This document shows positions 50,640-56,871 of a stretch of 64,000 nucleotides of DNA, piece after piece; positions within the stretch are counted from its first letter, which is position 1; each line of letters starts with the position of its first letter. A program made the translations under genes and the position numbers. The stretch is from Xanthomonas hortorum pv. pelargonii (GTDB taxonomy: Bacteria; Pseudomonadota; Gammaproteobacteria; Xanthomonadales; Xanthomonadaceae). A model generated the notes under the pieces. That model was not told the origin of the DNA. It saw nothing but the letters and a program-made list of their open reading frames with translations, and made no database searches. The DNA is taken from NCBI RefSeq assembly GCF_024499015.1, contig NZ_CP098604.1:4588001-4652000 (forward strand). The letters are read 5' to 3'.

Positions 50640-50784
50640 CGGCTCCCTCACCGCAAAAGCAGGTCAGCAGGGAGTGATGTGGCAAGCGTGGCGACGACAA
50701 GGCCCTGGCCAGGCCGAGGGTATCGATCAACGCGCAGTGGTAGAGCGGTCATCGTGCGCTACGCGCACAACAGCGCGGCCGCCG

Positions 50785-51135
50785 TCACTTCACCCGGTGG
50801 ATCAATCCGCTGCGACAGATCACATAGGCCCGGTCGCATGGAAACACCGTGAGCTTGCGAATCGACTTCTTGCGCGGTGTTCGGTTGTCCAGCCCGATGG
50901 CCACGGTCCATCTGCCGTTGCTCACCACCAGGTCAATCACGCCCTGCCGATGTCTTCCCAGCTGCATGGGCACCTCCCAAGCGACATGCCATGTCCGCCG
51001 CTGCAAGCGACGTGACCACTGAAGCTGGAAGCGGTGAGCTGGCTGGGGCATCGCGGCAATTATCAGGCCGTTGCCGCCCCGAGCCGCGTCACTGCCGGCG
51101 CACATTACCGAACCCAAGCGCAGACGTCGTGCCAA
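50785..51135 (-). pseudogene. Fragment resembling a PD-(D/E)XK nuclease-like protein
   Basis: The C-terminal ~65 residues look coding: HVAWEVPMQLGRHRQG, VIDLVVSNGRWTVAIGLDN and RTPRKKSIRKLTVFPCDRA, ending VICRSGLIHRVK. The pattern Asp ... strand ... (E)-L-D-x-R-T-P-R-K-K-S-I-x-K-L recalls small nuclease-like proteins of mobile elements. Gly stands where I would expect the Glu of the motif (AIGLD). The upstream half looks non-coding, so this is probably a truncated, inactive remnant beside the insertion cassette. Confidence 0.4.
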
Positions 51136-51267
51136 GAGGCGCGCGGGCGGCTATGCGCGTTGCGTCGAAGTGTGAAAGGGGTTCAGCCGACATACGTGTA
51201 AAAATGACTCACAAGCTCGGATTTGACCCATTGCATCAGTGAGTTAGCGGATATTTCCGGGTAACAA

Positions 51268-51336
51268 AACTCCACTACCAACAGCGATTAGCTCACTTTC
51301 GGCTGTTTTTTACACGAATCCCTGCCGACCCTTAAT
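51268..51336. repeat. Palindromic island repeat, copy 1 (right half intact)
   Basis: AGCTCACTTTCGGCTG then TTTTTTACACGAATCCCTGCCGACCC matches the copies at 54360 and 56699. Its left half has diverged. It lies just inside the left end of the insertion cassette. Confidence 0.6.
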
Positions 51337-51365
51337 TTCAACTGGGCCCGATCGCTGGGCAGTAG

Positions 51366-51390
51366 TTCGCCGGTCCACACGGTTTTTCGC
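51366..51390 (+). promoter_or_regulatory. Perfect PIP box (HrpX-binding promoter element)
   Basis: TTCGC at 51366-51370, exactly 15 bases, then TTCGC at 51386-51390. This is the consensus plant-inducible-promoter box recognised by the type III secretion regulator HrpX in Xanthomonas. The downstream ORF starts 69 bp later on the same strand. A clear YANNNT -10 at the usual 30-32 bp was not found, which lowers certainty. Confidence 0.7.
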
Positions 51391-51458
51391 TCGGTTAAAG
51401 CAGGTTTACGCTTTTTCATGAGAAGTTGGCAGTCCGCACTCTAAGTAGGGGTTCTTAT

Positions 51459-51746
51459 ATGGGATGCTTCAACGTCACAGGCGCCAGTGGGAAAGCGAGC
51501 GAATATGTGGTCGAGCAACACGCTGGCCGGACCACGAATGAGCAAACGACGCAAGAGCCGGCAACTCATCTTGAGGCACAGGGTGTACTGCAAGGGTTGA
51601 AGAGGCAAAGCTCGATTAAGAGTCATTCTGATGCCGAAGATGATGTGCAGTTTGCCGTGTCGCAAGCGCGAGCGGGAGGGCGCTTCCGTCCCGGTCCGCT
51701 ACCTGAGCAGAAGGAACTGATCGCGCCCGCAGCCCGAAAGGAATAG
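51459..51746 (+). CDS. Candidate small type III effector, PIP-box controlled
   Basis: A 95-aa protein starting MGCFNVTGASGKASEYVVEQ. Gly2-Cys3 suggests fatty acylation (myristoylation/palmitoylation), as in several membrane-targeted effectors, although residue 6 is Val rather than the preferred Ser/Thr. The N-terminus is rich in small polar residues with no acidic residue in the first 14, as in translocation signals. An AGGGG ribosome site lies 8 bp ahead and a perfect PIP box further upstream. The short, N-acylated type reminds me of XopAQ, but this is from memory and not verified. The 3' half is antisense to the end of the M48 frame. Confidence 0.6.
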   Translation: MGCFNVTGASGKASEYVVEQHAGRTTNEQTTQEPATHLEAQGVLQGLKRQSSIKSHSDAEDDVQFAVSQARAGGRFRPGPLPEQKELIAPAARKE

Positions 51747-52401
51747 GTTGCGACCAAAGGTCACAAGGTTCATTCAAGCGGCGCCGATGACAAACAGAGG
51801 GTCTGGACTGGCCGGTTCGCGTTGAACTGTCTTGTGCAAAGGCAATGCGTCGCTCTGCCTCAGCACCTAGCTCGCCGCCATCCTCGATCCGGGCGCACGC
51901 GTGCAGCACAGCTGTCATAGCAGCCGGATCACCGGCCATGCGATTGGCAAAACGGTCAGCGCGCAGTTCCTCGGCGTAGCTGTCCCGGCGGGCGCGTCGA
52001 TCGGTGCGCTCGGCAAGCTGCCCAGCGACCACGGCTGCAACAATGCCCAGCACAAGCGCACACAAGGTCTGCGGGAGCGGCTTTGCGGCGAAGCTGCCGA
52101 CAGCGGCAGCGGTCATCGCGCCAACCACCAGCGCGAGCGCTGGCGGCCAGAAGTAGCTGCCGACCCGCTTGAGCATCGTCGCGCGCCGCTGGGCATGGCC
52201 CACTTCGTGGGCGAGCAAGGTGTAACGCTGGTTGGCATCGAGTGTGAGCGCGAGTGTTTGGGACACCGCGATGGTGTGCGTGAGCGCGTTATAGCGTGCA
52301 TTGCGATGCCGCCAGAGCCTCACGCGCGGTGGCGCGATGTAGGCGTGGGCAGCGATCGCATCGACCGTGGCCTGCAGCTGCAGGCGCGTTGCAGTGGTCA
52401 T
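51616..52401 (-). CDS. M48-type membrane metalloprotease (cassette cargo)
   Basis: A 261-aa frame. The zinc motif HEVGH (LLAHEVGHAQRR) is at about residue 64, followed by two hydrophobic segments and the third-ligand region YAEELRADRFANRMAGD, the M48/HtpX-like layout. The last ~70 residues (from about RTGQSRPS) lose protein-like character and run antisense through the candidate effector gene, so the original 3' end may have been replaced. Its start overlaps the ParC-like stop by ATGA, showing that the two genes form one unit. Confidence 0.7.
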   Translation of the reverse strand: MTTATRLQLQATVDAIAAHAYIAPPRVRLWRHRNARYNALTHTIAVSQTLALTLDANQRYTLLAHEVGHAQRRATMLKRVGSYFWPPALALVVGAMTAAAVGSFAAKPLPQTLCALVLGIVAAVVAGQLAERTDRRARRDSYAEELRADRFANRMAGDPAAMTAVLHACARIEDGGELGAEAERRIAFAQDSSTRTGQSRPSVCHRRRLNEPCDLWSQPIPFGLRARSVPSAQVADRDGSALPLALATRQTAHHLRHQNDS

Positions 52402-52850
52402 GGGGATGCTCTGGTGGCACGGGCAGCTTTCCGGGTGCGCGGCAAGCCGGGCAGTTTCAGCTGCGCCCGCTCGCTGGGCAGGATCTTGGCGGCGGTGGCC
52501 ACCGTCGCCGCGCCGGCCGGCTTCTTGGCCGGCTTGGGCTTGGCGGGTTTGGCCTGGCGCTGGAGCTTGTCCAACGCCTTCAACGCGGCCGGGCGACCGC
52601 GCCGGTAGACCTTCGGGGCACGCACGTAGTTGGCCGGCAACACCTCGAACACCGTCACCCCGAGCGCCAGCAGCTGGGTGGCGGCGGTGTCGAGCGAGGC
52701 AAACACGCGTGGCTCGCCACGCTGGCCGGTGAGTTGCTTTTCGGTTTGGCCCACCCGCACCATCACGGTGTAGCCGCCGACCTGGCCGACCAGCTGCACG
52801 GTGCGCAGCACGCCGGCACTGGCGAGGGCGGCCAAGGTGGTGATGGACAT
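52398..52850 (-). CDS. ParC-like partition-associated protein
   Basis: About 150 aa starting MSITTLAALASAGVLRTVQ (an ATG at 52862 is an alternative). The N-terminal ~95 residues (LVGQVGGYTVMVRVGQTEKQL, RVFASLDTAATQLLALGVTVFEV) resemble ParC-type partition-associated proteins of plasmids and integrative elements. The tail is Lys/Ala/Pro-rich (QAKPAKPKPAKKPAG), suggesting DNA or RNA contact. Presence next to a degenerate kfrA points to plasmid or ICE partition ancestry. Confidence 0.6.
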   Translation of the reverse strand: MSITTLAALASAGVLRTVQLVGQVGGYTVMVRVGQTEKQLTGQRGEPRVFASLDTAATQLLALGVTVFEVLPANYVRAPKVYRRGRPAALKALDKLQRQAKPAKPKPAKKPAGAATVATAAKILPSERAQLKLPGLPRTRKAARATRASP

Positions 52851-52994
52851 GGGTGATGTCATGATCGATCTATCAAACAGTGATGTTTGATGTTCGATCA
52901 TTCAAGGCTGCGCTGCAAGCACTCTCGCGGCGAGGCCGCCAGCGCACATAACGGCCAATTCCACGCAGTCACCCATTGGTCCTTGGTGTAGGTG

Positions 52995-53105
52995 CTTGCG
53001 GCCGACTCTGCGGCCAAGCTGGTGGGCCATTTCCAGTCCGGCACGGGTGCGCTTGACGATCAACTCGCGCTCCATTACAGCGAGGCTGGCCAAAGTAGCT
53101 GCGAC
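52995..53105 (-). pseudogene. Serine resolvase/invertase fragment
   Basis: ASLAVMERELIVKRTRAGLEMAHQLGRRVGRK is the helix-E to hinge region of Tn3-type resolvases. The catalytic serine domain and the rest of the DNA-binding domain are missing. It supports a Tn3-family origin for the cassette. Confidence 0.7.
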
Positions 53106-53146
53106 AGCAGTGCTAGAGTTTGTCCGTCCTTCGATGGAGTTCCGCC

Positions 53147-53425
53147 ATGAATACGTTTCTGCACGCTCAGCTGCTGCCGCTTTTGCGTGGCTTGTCACGC
53201 GCTGGCCTGGTCGGCTTCGGCGTTGTGTTTACGCTGTACTTTCTGTTCGCCATGCTGCTGTTCGTGCTGAACGATCCGCACGCGAGCGCGTACACCGAGC
53301 AGATGGCCGACATGGCTGCACCGTGGCTGGTTGGCCTGGTTGCGGTGTACGCGTTGAGCAAGCTCGCCGGCGAAATGGTCCGCACCTGGTTGGAAGATCG
53401 CGGCGAGATTTCACCTCGCCGTTGA
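53147..53425 (+). CDS. Small two-helix membrane protein (cassette cargo)
   Basis: A 92-aa protein starting MNTFLHAQLLPLLRGLSRAG. Hydrophobic helices VGFGVVFTLYFLFAMLLFVL and MAAPWLVGLVAVYALSKLAG are separated by NDPHASAYTEQM, and the tail is charged (RTWLEDRGEISPRR). A GGAG site precedes the ATG. No family recognised. It is the gene closest to the right terminal repeat. Confidence 0.6.
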   Translation: MNTFLHAQLLPLLRGLSRAGLVGFGVVFTLYFLFAMLLFVLNDPHASAYTEQMADMAAPWLVGLVAVYALSKLAGEMVRTWLEDRGEISPRR

Positions 53426-53554
53426 TCGCCTAAAAGCCGGGAATCCGTTTTATCTGGCAAAGTCATGTTTTTACAAGAGAAATTGGATTCTGTGAGTGAT
53501 TTTTACACGTATGTCGGCTGAACCCCTGAAAAATGTCACGAAATAATCACTTGG

Positions 53555-53588
53555 CCAGTAAGAATAATATTATTCTTATTCTTACTGG
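53555..53588. promoter_or_regulatory. Palindromic operator upstream of the kfrA remnant
   Basis: 13-bp perfect arms CCAGTAAGAATAA (53555-53567) and TTATTCTTACTGG (53576-53588) lie 21 bp before the kfrA start. KfrA proteins repress their own gene through a palindromic operator, so this is probably that site. Confidence 0.6.
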
Positions 53589-53609
53589 TTAATCCGCACG
53601 GAGCTGTAC

Positions 53610-53901
53610 ATGGATCTGTCCAAGGACACGCGTGATCGCATCTTTGCCGCCGCCGAGGCGCTGTTTGACCAGGCCGGTTTTCCCTACGGTTGACGCCGTG
53701 CGCCAGGAGGCGGCAAACGATGCAATGCGCGCGGCCCAAACTGGTTGGGGGGCCGAACGCCTGGATGCTGAGGCCTTGACCACGCAAATGGTCGATGCGT
53801 ATGAGGCGCAGGCACTTGAGCTAATCTCTGCCCAGGCAGGCATTGCCGAGGGTCGGCCGGGAATCGTTCCGAGAACAGCCATTTTTCGGGCAAGTCATTG
53901 A
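53610..53901 (+). pseudogene. kfrA: kfrA-like plasmid DNA-binding gene, frameshifted and internally deleted
   Basis: It starts MDLSKDTRDRIFAAAEALFDQAGF, the N-terminal helix of KfrA-type regulators, then reaches a stop at 53691. Reading one base out of frame restores FPTVDAVRQEA, so there is a single-base insertion near 53682-53687. Instead of the full ~300-residue coiled coil, only a short Ala/Glu-rich segment follows (ANDAMRAAQTGWGAERLDAEAL, then EAQALELISAQAG). Internal deletion plus frameshift make it non-functional. Confidence 0.65.
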
Positions 53902-54359
53902 ATTTAAATGTAATAGCAAGTCTTGTGGCGCCCTTGCAAGCATATCGGCCGTCCTGCCGACCCTCGTCCTGATCCTGCGCGATGGGGAAGTTCCATACTG
54001 CGCCCCCCTGGAGAACCGGGCTTTCAACGCTATCAGGCGGGATAAACCAGAATTATTCCGCTTTAGAGCATGGCGGACTTGTGGCCTGACATAACCCAAA
54101 ACATTACGTAATCACGTAGTACGTACCTCGGTACGAAATAGATGGCCCTGTTCAGCACGATTCCCTGCCGACCGTCGAATAGCCGGTTCTCGCGGCCGCA
54201 GACGGGAGAACCCCGCAGTTCGGTCCCTCAAATGTCAAAGAGTAGATCTCATCGTCAGAAGCGGCGATGCGAGATCCAGCGGCGGCTGCCGTCATCGGCG
54301 GAATTGGCGATGGGGCTCTCAGTGCATCGTCAAAGGTAGCGATGGTCGAGCGTGGCTGA
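53902..54359. other. Gene-poor spacer with decayed palindromes
   Basis: No credible gene. GAGGGTCGGCCGGGAATCGT (53848 on) faces CCTGCCGACCCTC (53954-53966), a diverged copy of the island palindrome. A lone right half CACGATTCCCTGCCGACC lies at 54155-54172. At 54103-54140 the TACGTAATCACGTAGTACGT run resembles operators of antitoxin promoters, without an antitoxin gene behind it. Confidence 0.45.
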
Positions 54360-54444
54360 GGGTCGGCAGGGGTTCGTGTAAAAAACCTTTGCTGACAGCT
54401 AGTTAGATCACTTTTGCTGTTTTTTACACGAATTCCTGCCGACC
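54360..54444. repeat. Palindromic island repeat, copy 2
   Basis: Arms GGTCGGCAGGGGTTCGTGTA and TACACGAATTCCTGCCGACC (outer 25 bp, two mismatches) enclose a conserved centre with GCTGACAGCTAGTTAGATCAC. It directly precedes the ParA-like gene. Confidence 0.75.
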
Positions 54445-54481
54445 TCTGATAGAGTCTTTTTTTGACCTTTGATTGAATGAA

Positions 54482-55501
54482 ATGCTAACTTACGCAATTT
54501 GGAACAATAAAGGTGGGACAGGCAAGACAAGCCTTGCCTTCCAGACTATCTGCAAATATGCAAAAAGTAATCCAACGAAACGCATCTTGGCCATAGACAT
54601 ATGTCCTCAGGCAAATATGTCGGAGTTGTTTCTTGGTGGTCTTCAGAATGGCGGTAGCGGTAAACTTCTTGAGCGGCAGGGCATGACCCCTCGGTGCAGT
54701 ATCGGTGGCTACTTCGATTTGCGCATGCCCTCCGTTCACCAGATCCCGAGTTTCAATGCGAAGGAATACATCACCAGTCCGTGGAAGTACAACTCGTCAA
54801 TTCCGAAGTCTATCGACCTTGTTTGCGGCGACCCGTTACTTGAACTGCAAGCCATAGCAATGAATTCACTGGCAAACTTACAATTGCCAGGGGTAAACAC
54901 ATGGCTCGGGGTAATCGACTGGCTGCGTGACTTTTTGGCTCGTATCGATAGTGACTACGACATTGTCTTTATTGACACAAATCCGAGTTTTTCTATGTAT
55001 ACGCAGATTGTGCTCGCTGCGGCTGATCGCGTTGTGCTTCCGGTGATGGCTGATGACTCATCGCGCCGCGCAATCCAGAATGCGTTTTCGCTCATCTACG
55101 GCCTCAAGCTTCCTTCAAAGGTATATGAGCAGTACACGTTTGCCAGCAAAATGAAGGTGGCTGGCCGATCGCTCCCGAAAGTGCACTTAATCTTGAAAAA
55201 TCGCCTAACTCAGTACATGGGTTCTGCATCGGCCTACGCCGCAGTCTTGTCTGGGATCGACACTGATTTGATTGACTTGGTTAATTCATATGGTGAGCAT
55301 TTCACCTTCAACAAAGTCACCGACGGTATAGTTGAAATACGCGATTTTGGTACAACAGGTGTAGTAGCCTTTGCTCGTGGTACACCGTTCGACATATTGA
55401 AGACGGGCAAGCTTAATATCAGCGGACACCGTGTAGAAGTGAATAAAGATTATCGTGATTTAGCCATCAAAGCTATTAATTCTATAGCGACTAAATTGTA
55501 G
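54482..55501 (+). CDS. Orphan ParA/MinD-type ATPase, AT-rich
   Basis: A 339-aa protein with the deviant Walker A NNKGGTGKTSLAFQ (signature lysine present), a switch I-like DICPQANMSELFLGG (Cys where most ParA proteins have Asp) and Walker B YDIVFIDTNPSFSMYTQIV. The middle and C-terminal regions (KVHLILKNRLTQYMGSASAY, VTDGIVEIRDFG) are unlike short plasmid ParA proteins. No ParB gene or parS array is adjacent. The gene is clearly more AT-rich than its surroundings, and palindromic repeats flank it and the gene behind it. It could be a partition or positioning ATPase, or part of a defence or conjugative function. TTG at 54473 is an alternative start. Confidence 0.75.
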   Translation: MLTYAIWNNKGGTGKTSLAFQTICKYAKSNPTKRILAIDICPQANMSELFLGGLQNGGSGKLLERQGMTPRCSIGGYFDLRMPSVHQIPSFNAKEYITSPWKYNSSIPKSIDLVCGDPLLELQAIAMNSLANLQLPGVNTWLGVIDWLRDFLARIDSDYDIVFIDTNPSFSMYTQIVLAAADRVVLPVMADDSSRRAIQNAFSLIYGLKLPSKVYEQYTFASKMKVAGRSLPKVHLILKNRLTQYMGSASAYAAVLSGIDTDLIDLVNSYGEHFTFNKVTDGIVEIRDFGTTGVVAFARGTPFDILKTGKLNISGHRVEVNKDYRDLAIKAINSIATKL

Positions 55502-55578
55502 AAAGCTCTTAGCATTAGGGCGGCCTGGGTGGCCTGGCTTCTTGGTCAGCACTCACCAATCAAACTGAGCCCTTCGCT

Positions 55579-56073
55579 GTGCATGTAATCCACCGCCAAC
55601 CCAAGCCGCGCAAGCCGTCGTGCTCCAAGTGGGAGCACAACCGCTTTCGGTATCTATCGGAATTGATGAGCCTGGAACCGGCCGCGCTGCTGGTGGTTCA
55701 GGTTGAACCCTTTGAACCCCGGGGCAAGGTGGATGGTGGCGGCTGGACTACTCGCTTATCGGGCCTGCTTTACCGCAACGCCGGTGGCCTTTACTGGCGA
55801 GAAGGGTGGATGGCAGAGCCGCTGGCGCTGGCATCGGCCGATGATGGACTTGGCGATCCCTTCCGCGCTCACATAGAGGACTTGTTGGTCTGGATATCAA
55901 GGTTCCGGGGGACTCAAAAGCGGCCCTCAATCGTGGTGTCGGAACGACATGGATTTGAGGCGTTCACGCGAGGTTTGTCCGATGAGCGCCGCCAGTGGCT
56001 GGAACAATTGCGCGAAGCCGCGCAAATTGAAGTCGCGTCGGGAACCTTCCGGTGGAGTCGAGGGTTCGTTTAA
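55579..56073 (+). CDS. Unrecognised protein between palindromic repeats
   Basis: A 164-aa frame from GTG (HVIHRQPKPRKPSCSKWEHNRF...), or about 134 aa from ATG at 55669 (MSLEPAALLVVQVEPFEPRG). Codon use is GC-rich, unlike the preceding ATPase gene. No motif recognised: mixed alpha/beta with several Trp and Arg. Its stop codon lies inside the left arm of the next palindromic repeat (56060-56135). Confidence 0.5.
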   Translation: MHVIHRQPKPRKPSCSKWEHNRFRYLSELMSLEPAALLVVQVEPFEPRGKVDGGGWTTRLSGLLYRNAGGLYWREGWMAEPLALASADDGLGDPFRAHIEDLLVWISRFRGTQKRPSIVVSERHGFEAFTRGLSDERRQWLEQLREAAQIEVASGTFRWSRGFV

Positions 56074-56135
56074 AAAAAATTCAGAAGCGAGCTACTAGCT
56101 GTGTGAAAAGGTCCTTGTACGAATCCCTGCCGACC
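56060..56135. repeat. Palindromic island repeat, copy 3 (diverged)
   Basis: Left GAGGGTTCGTTTAAAAAAAA and right TTGTACGAATCCCTGCCGACC resemble the arms of copies 2 and 4. The centre (AGCGAGCTACTAGCTGTGTG) is diverged. Confidence 0.55.
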
Positions 56136-56221
56136 GTCAAGACAGATTCAGCGCATGGACGGCAGGGCAGGGGAAGTGTATTAACACAAGGTATCACCGA
56201 ATGATAAGAGAGGCTGGGCTA

Positions 56222-56488
56222 TGGCAACATACCTCTAGATCGATGACGGCCTGAAAAGCCGCGTCCAGCAGCTCGCCAGCCAGCGCCGCCGCTCGGCCTA
56301 CTGGATTATGCTGGAAGCGATCGAAAACTCACGTGCAGCGCGAGGAAGCGCGCGAGAGCTTCAAGGCAGGAAGCTTGGCGTCCTGGACGGCCTATCAGGA
56401 AACCGGCCGCCACCTGACTGGCGAGCAAGTCCGCACCTGGTTGACTACCGGCGCTTCCTGGTGGCCCAAGGCCCCGGAAGCGGCCTAG
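56222..56488 (+). pseudogene. Ribbon-helix-helix antitoxin, broken by stop and frameshift
   Basis: MATYL then a TAG stop, followed in frame by IDDGLKSRVQQLASQRRRSAYWIMLEAIEN, the CopG/RHH antitoxin core. After a frameshift near 56326 the expected tail appears in another frame (REEARESFKAGSLASWTAYQ, then ETGRHLTGEQVRTWL). Two lesions make it inactive. It forms a decayed toxin-antitoxin pair with the next fragment. Confidence 0.7.
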
Positions 56489-56683
56489 CGCGCCGGCCAT
56501 GCCATTGAGCGGCAATTCCTGCTGCTAGAGAAGTCGTCGGACATTGGCCGGCCACTGCCGGAGCTGCGCGAGCTGGTGATAGCGTTCGGGTATTCCCGCT
56601 ATGTCGCCCTGTATCGCCACGAATCGACCGCCGATGCGGTGTACGTCTTGGCCTTCCGGCATCAGAAAGAAGCGGGCTACTGA
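56489..56683 (+). pseudogene. ParE/RelE-type toxin, C-terminal remnant
   Basis: RRAGHAIERQFLLLEKSSDIGRP, LPELRELVIAFGYSRYVALYRHE and AVYVLAFRHQKEAGY are the last ~65 residues of a ParE-like toxin. The N-terminal helices are missing and there is no start codon in place. It follows the broken antitoxin directly. Confidence 0.7.
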
Positions 56684-56698
56684 GGGAGGCCGGGATGA

Positions 56699-56786
56699 GG
56701 GTCGGCAGGGAGTCGTTTAAAAAACCTTTGCTGACAGCTAGTTAGCTCACTTTTGGCTGTTTTTTTACGCAAATCCCTGCCGACCC
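56699..56786. repeat. Palindromic island repeat, copy 4
   Basis: Arms GGGTCGGCAGGGAGTCGTTT and CGCAAATCCCTGCCGACCC. The centre CTTTGCTGACAGCTAGTTAG and CTCACTTTTGGCTG are nearly identical to copy 2, 2.3 kb away. It lies 15 bp after the toxin remnant. Confidence 0.75.
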
Positions 56787-56871
56787 TCTTGCCGAGCTAG
56801 AAGCCGCTGTGCAGCAAGCCGCCATGCGGGGCGCTTGGTGGCATTTGATACGCCCAGGGTTCCGTAGACAC

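Larger units (their letters stand above)
51178..53526. mobile_element. Tn3-family mobile insertion cassette without transposase (2.35 kb)
   Basis: Left end GGGGTTCAGCCGACATACGT (51178 on) and the reverse complement of the right end (up to 53526) agree for about 36 bp with a single mismatch, continuing through GTAAAAAT-ACTCACA. The element is flanked by an exact 5-bp repeat TGAAA (51173-51177 and 53527-53531), the duplication length of Tn3-family transposition. The GGGG start and ~38-bp inverted repeat also fit that family. No transposase gene lies inside. Cargo: candidate effector, M48 protease, ParC-like gene, resolvase scrap, small membrane protein. Xanthomonas is known to carry such effector-bearing cassettes mobilised by Tn3-type transposases in trans. 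Confidence 0.85.

Noticed and set aside
51178..53526. Cassette as a composite transposon or integrative plasmid remnant
   Set aside because: There are no IS copies at the ends; the ~36-bp GGGG ends and 5-bp duplication fit a Tn3-type event better.
53843..54094. 83-codon plus-strand frame after kfrA
   Set aside because: It starts inside the kfrA remnant and crosses a decayed palindrome; no protein-like pattern or ribosome site.
54142..54339. 65-codon frame starting MALFSTIPCRPSNS
   Set aside because: The N-terminus is the translated palindrome half; the rest is Arg/Ser-rich as in non-coding DNA.
54360..56786. Palindromic repeats as integron attC sites
   Set aside because: The outer ends lack the RYYYAAC/GTTRRRY core pair of attC sites and no integron integrase is nearby; a cassette-like layout alone is not enough.
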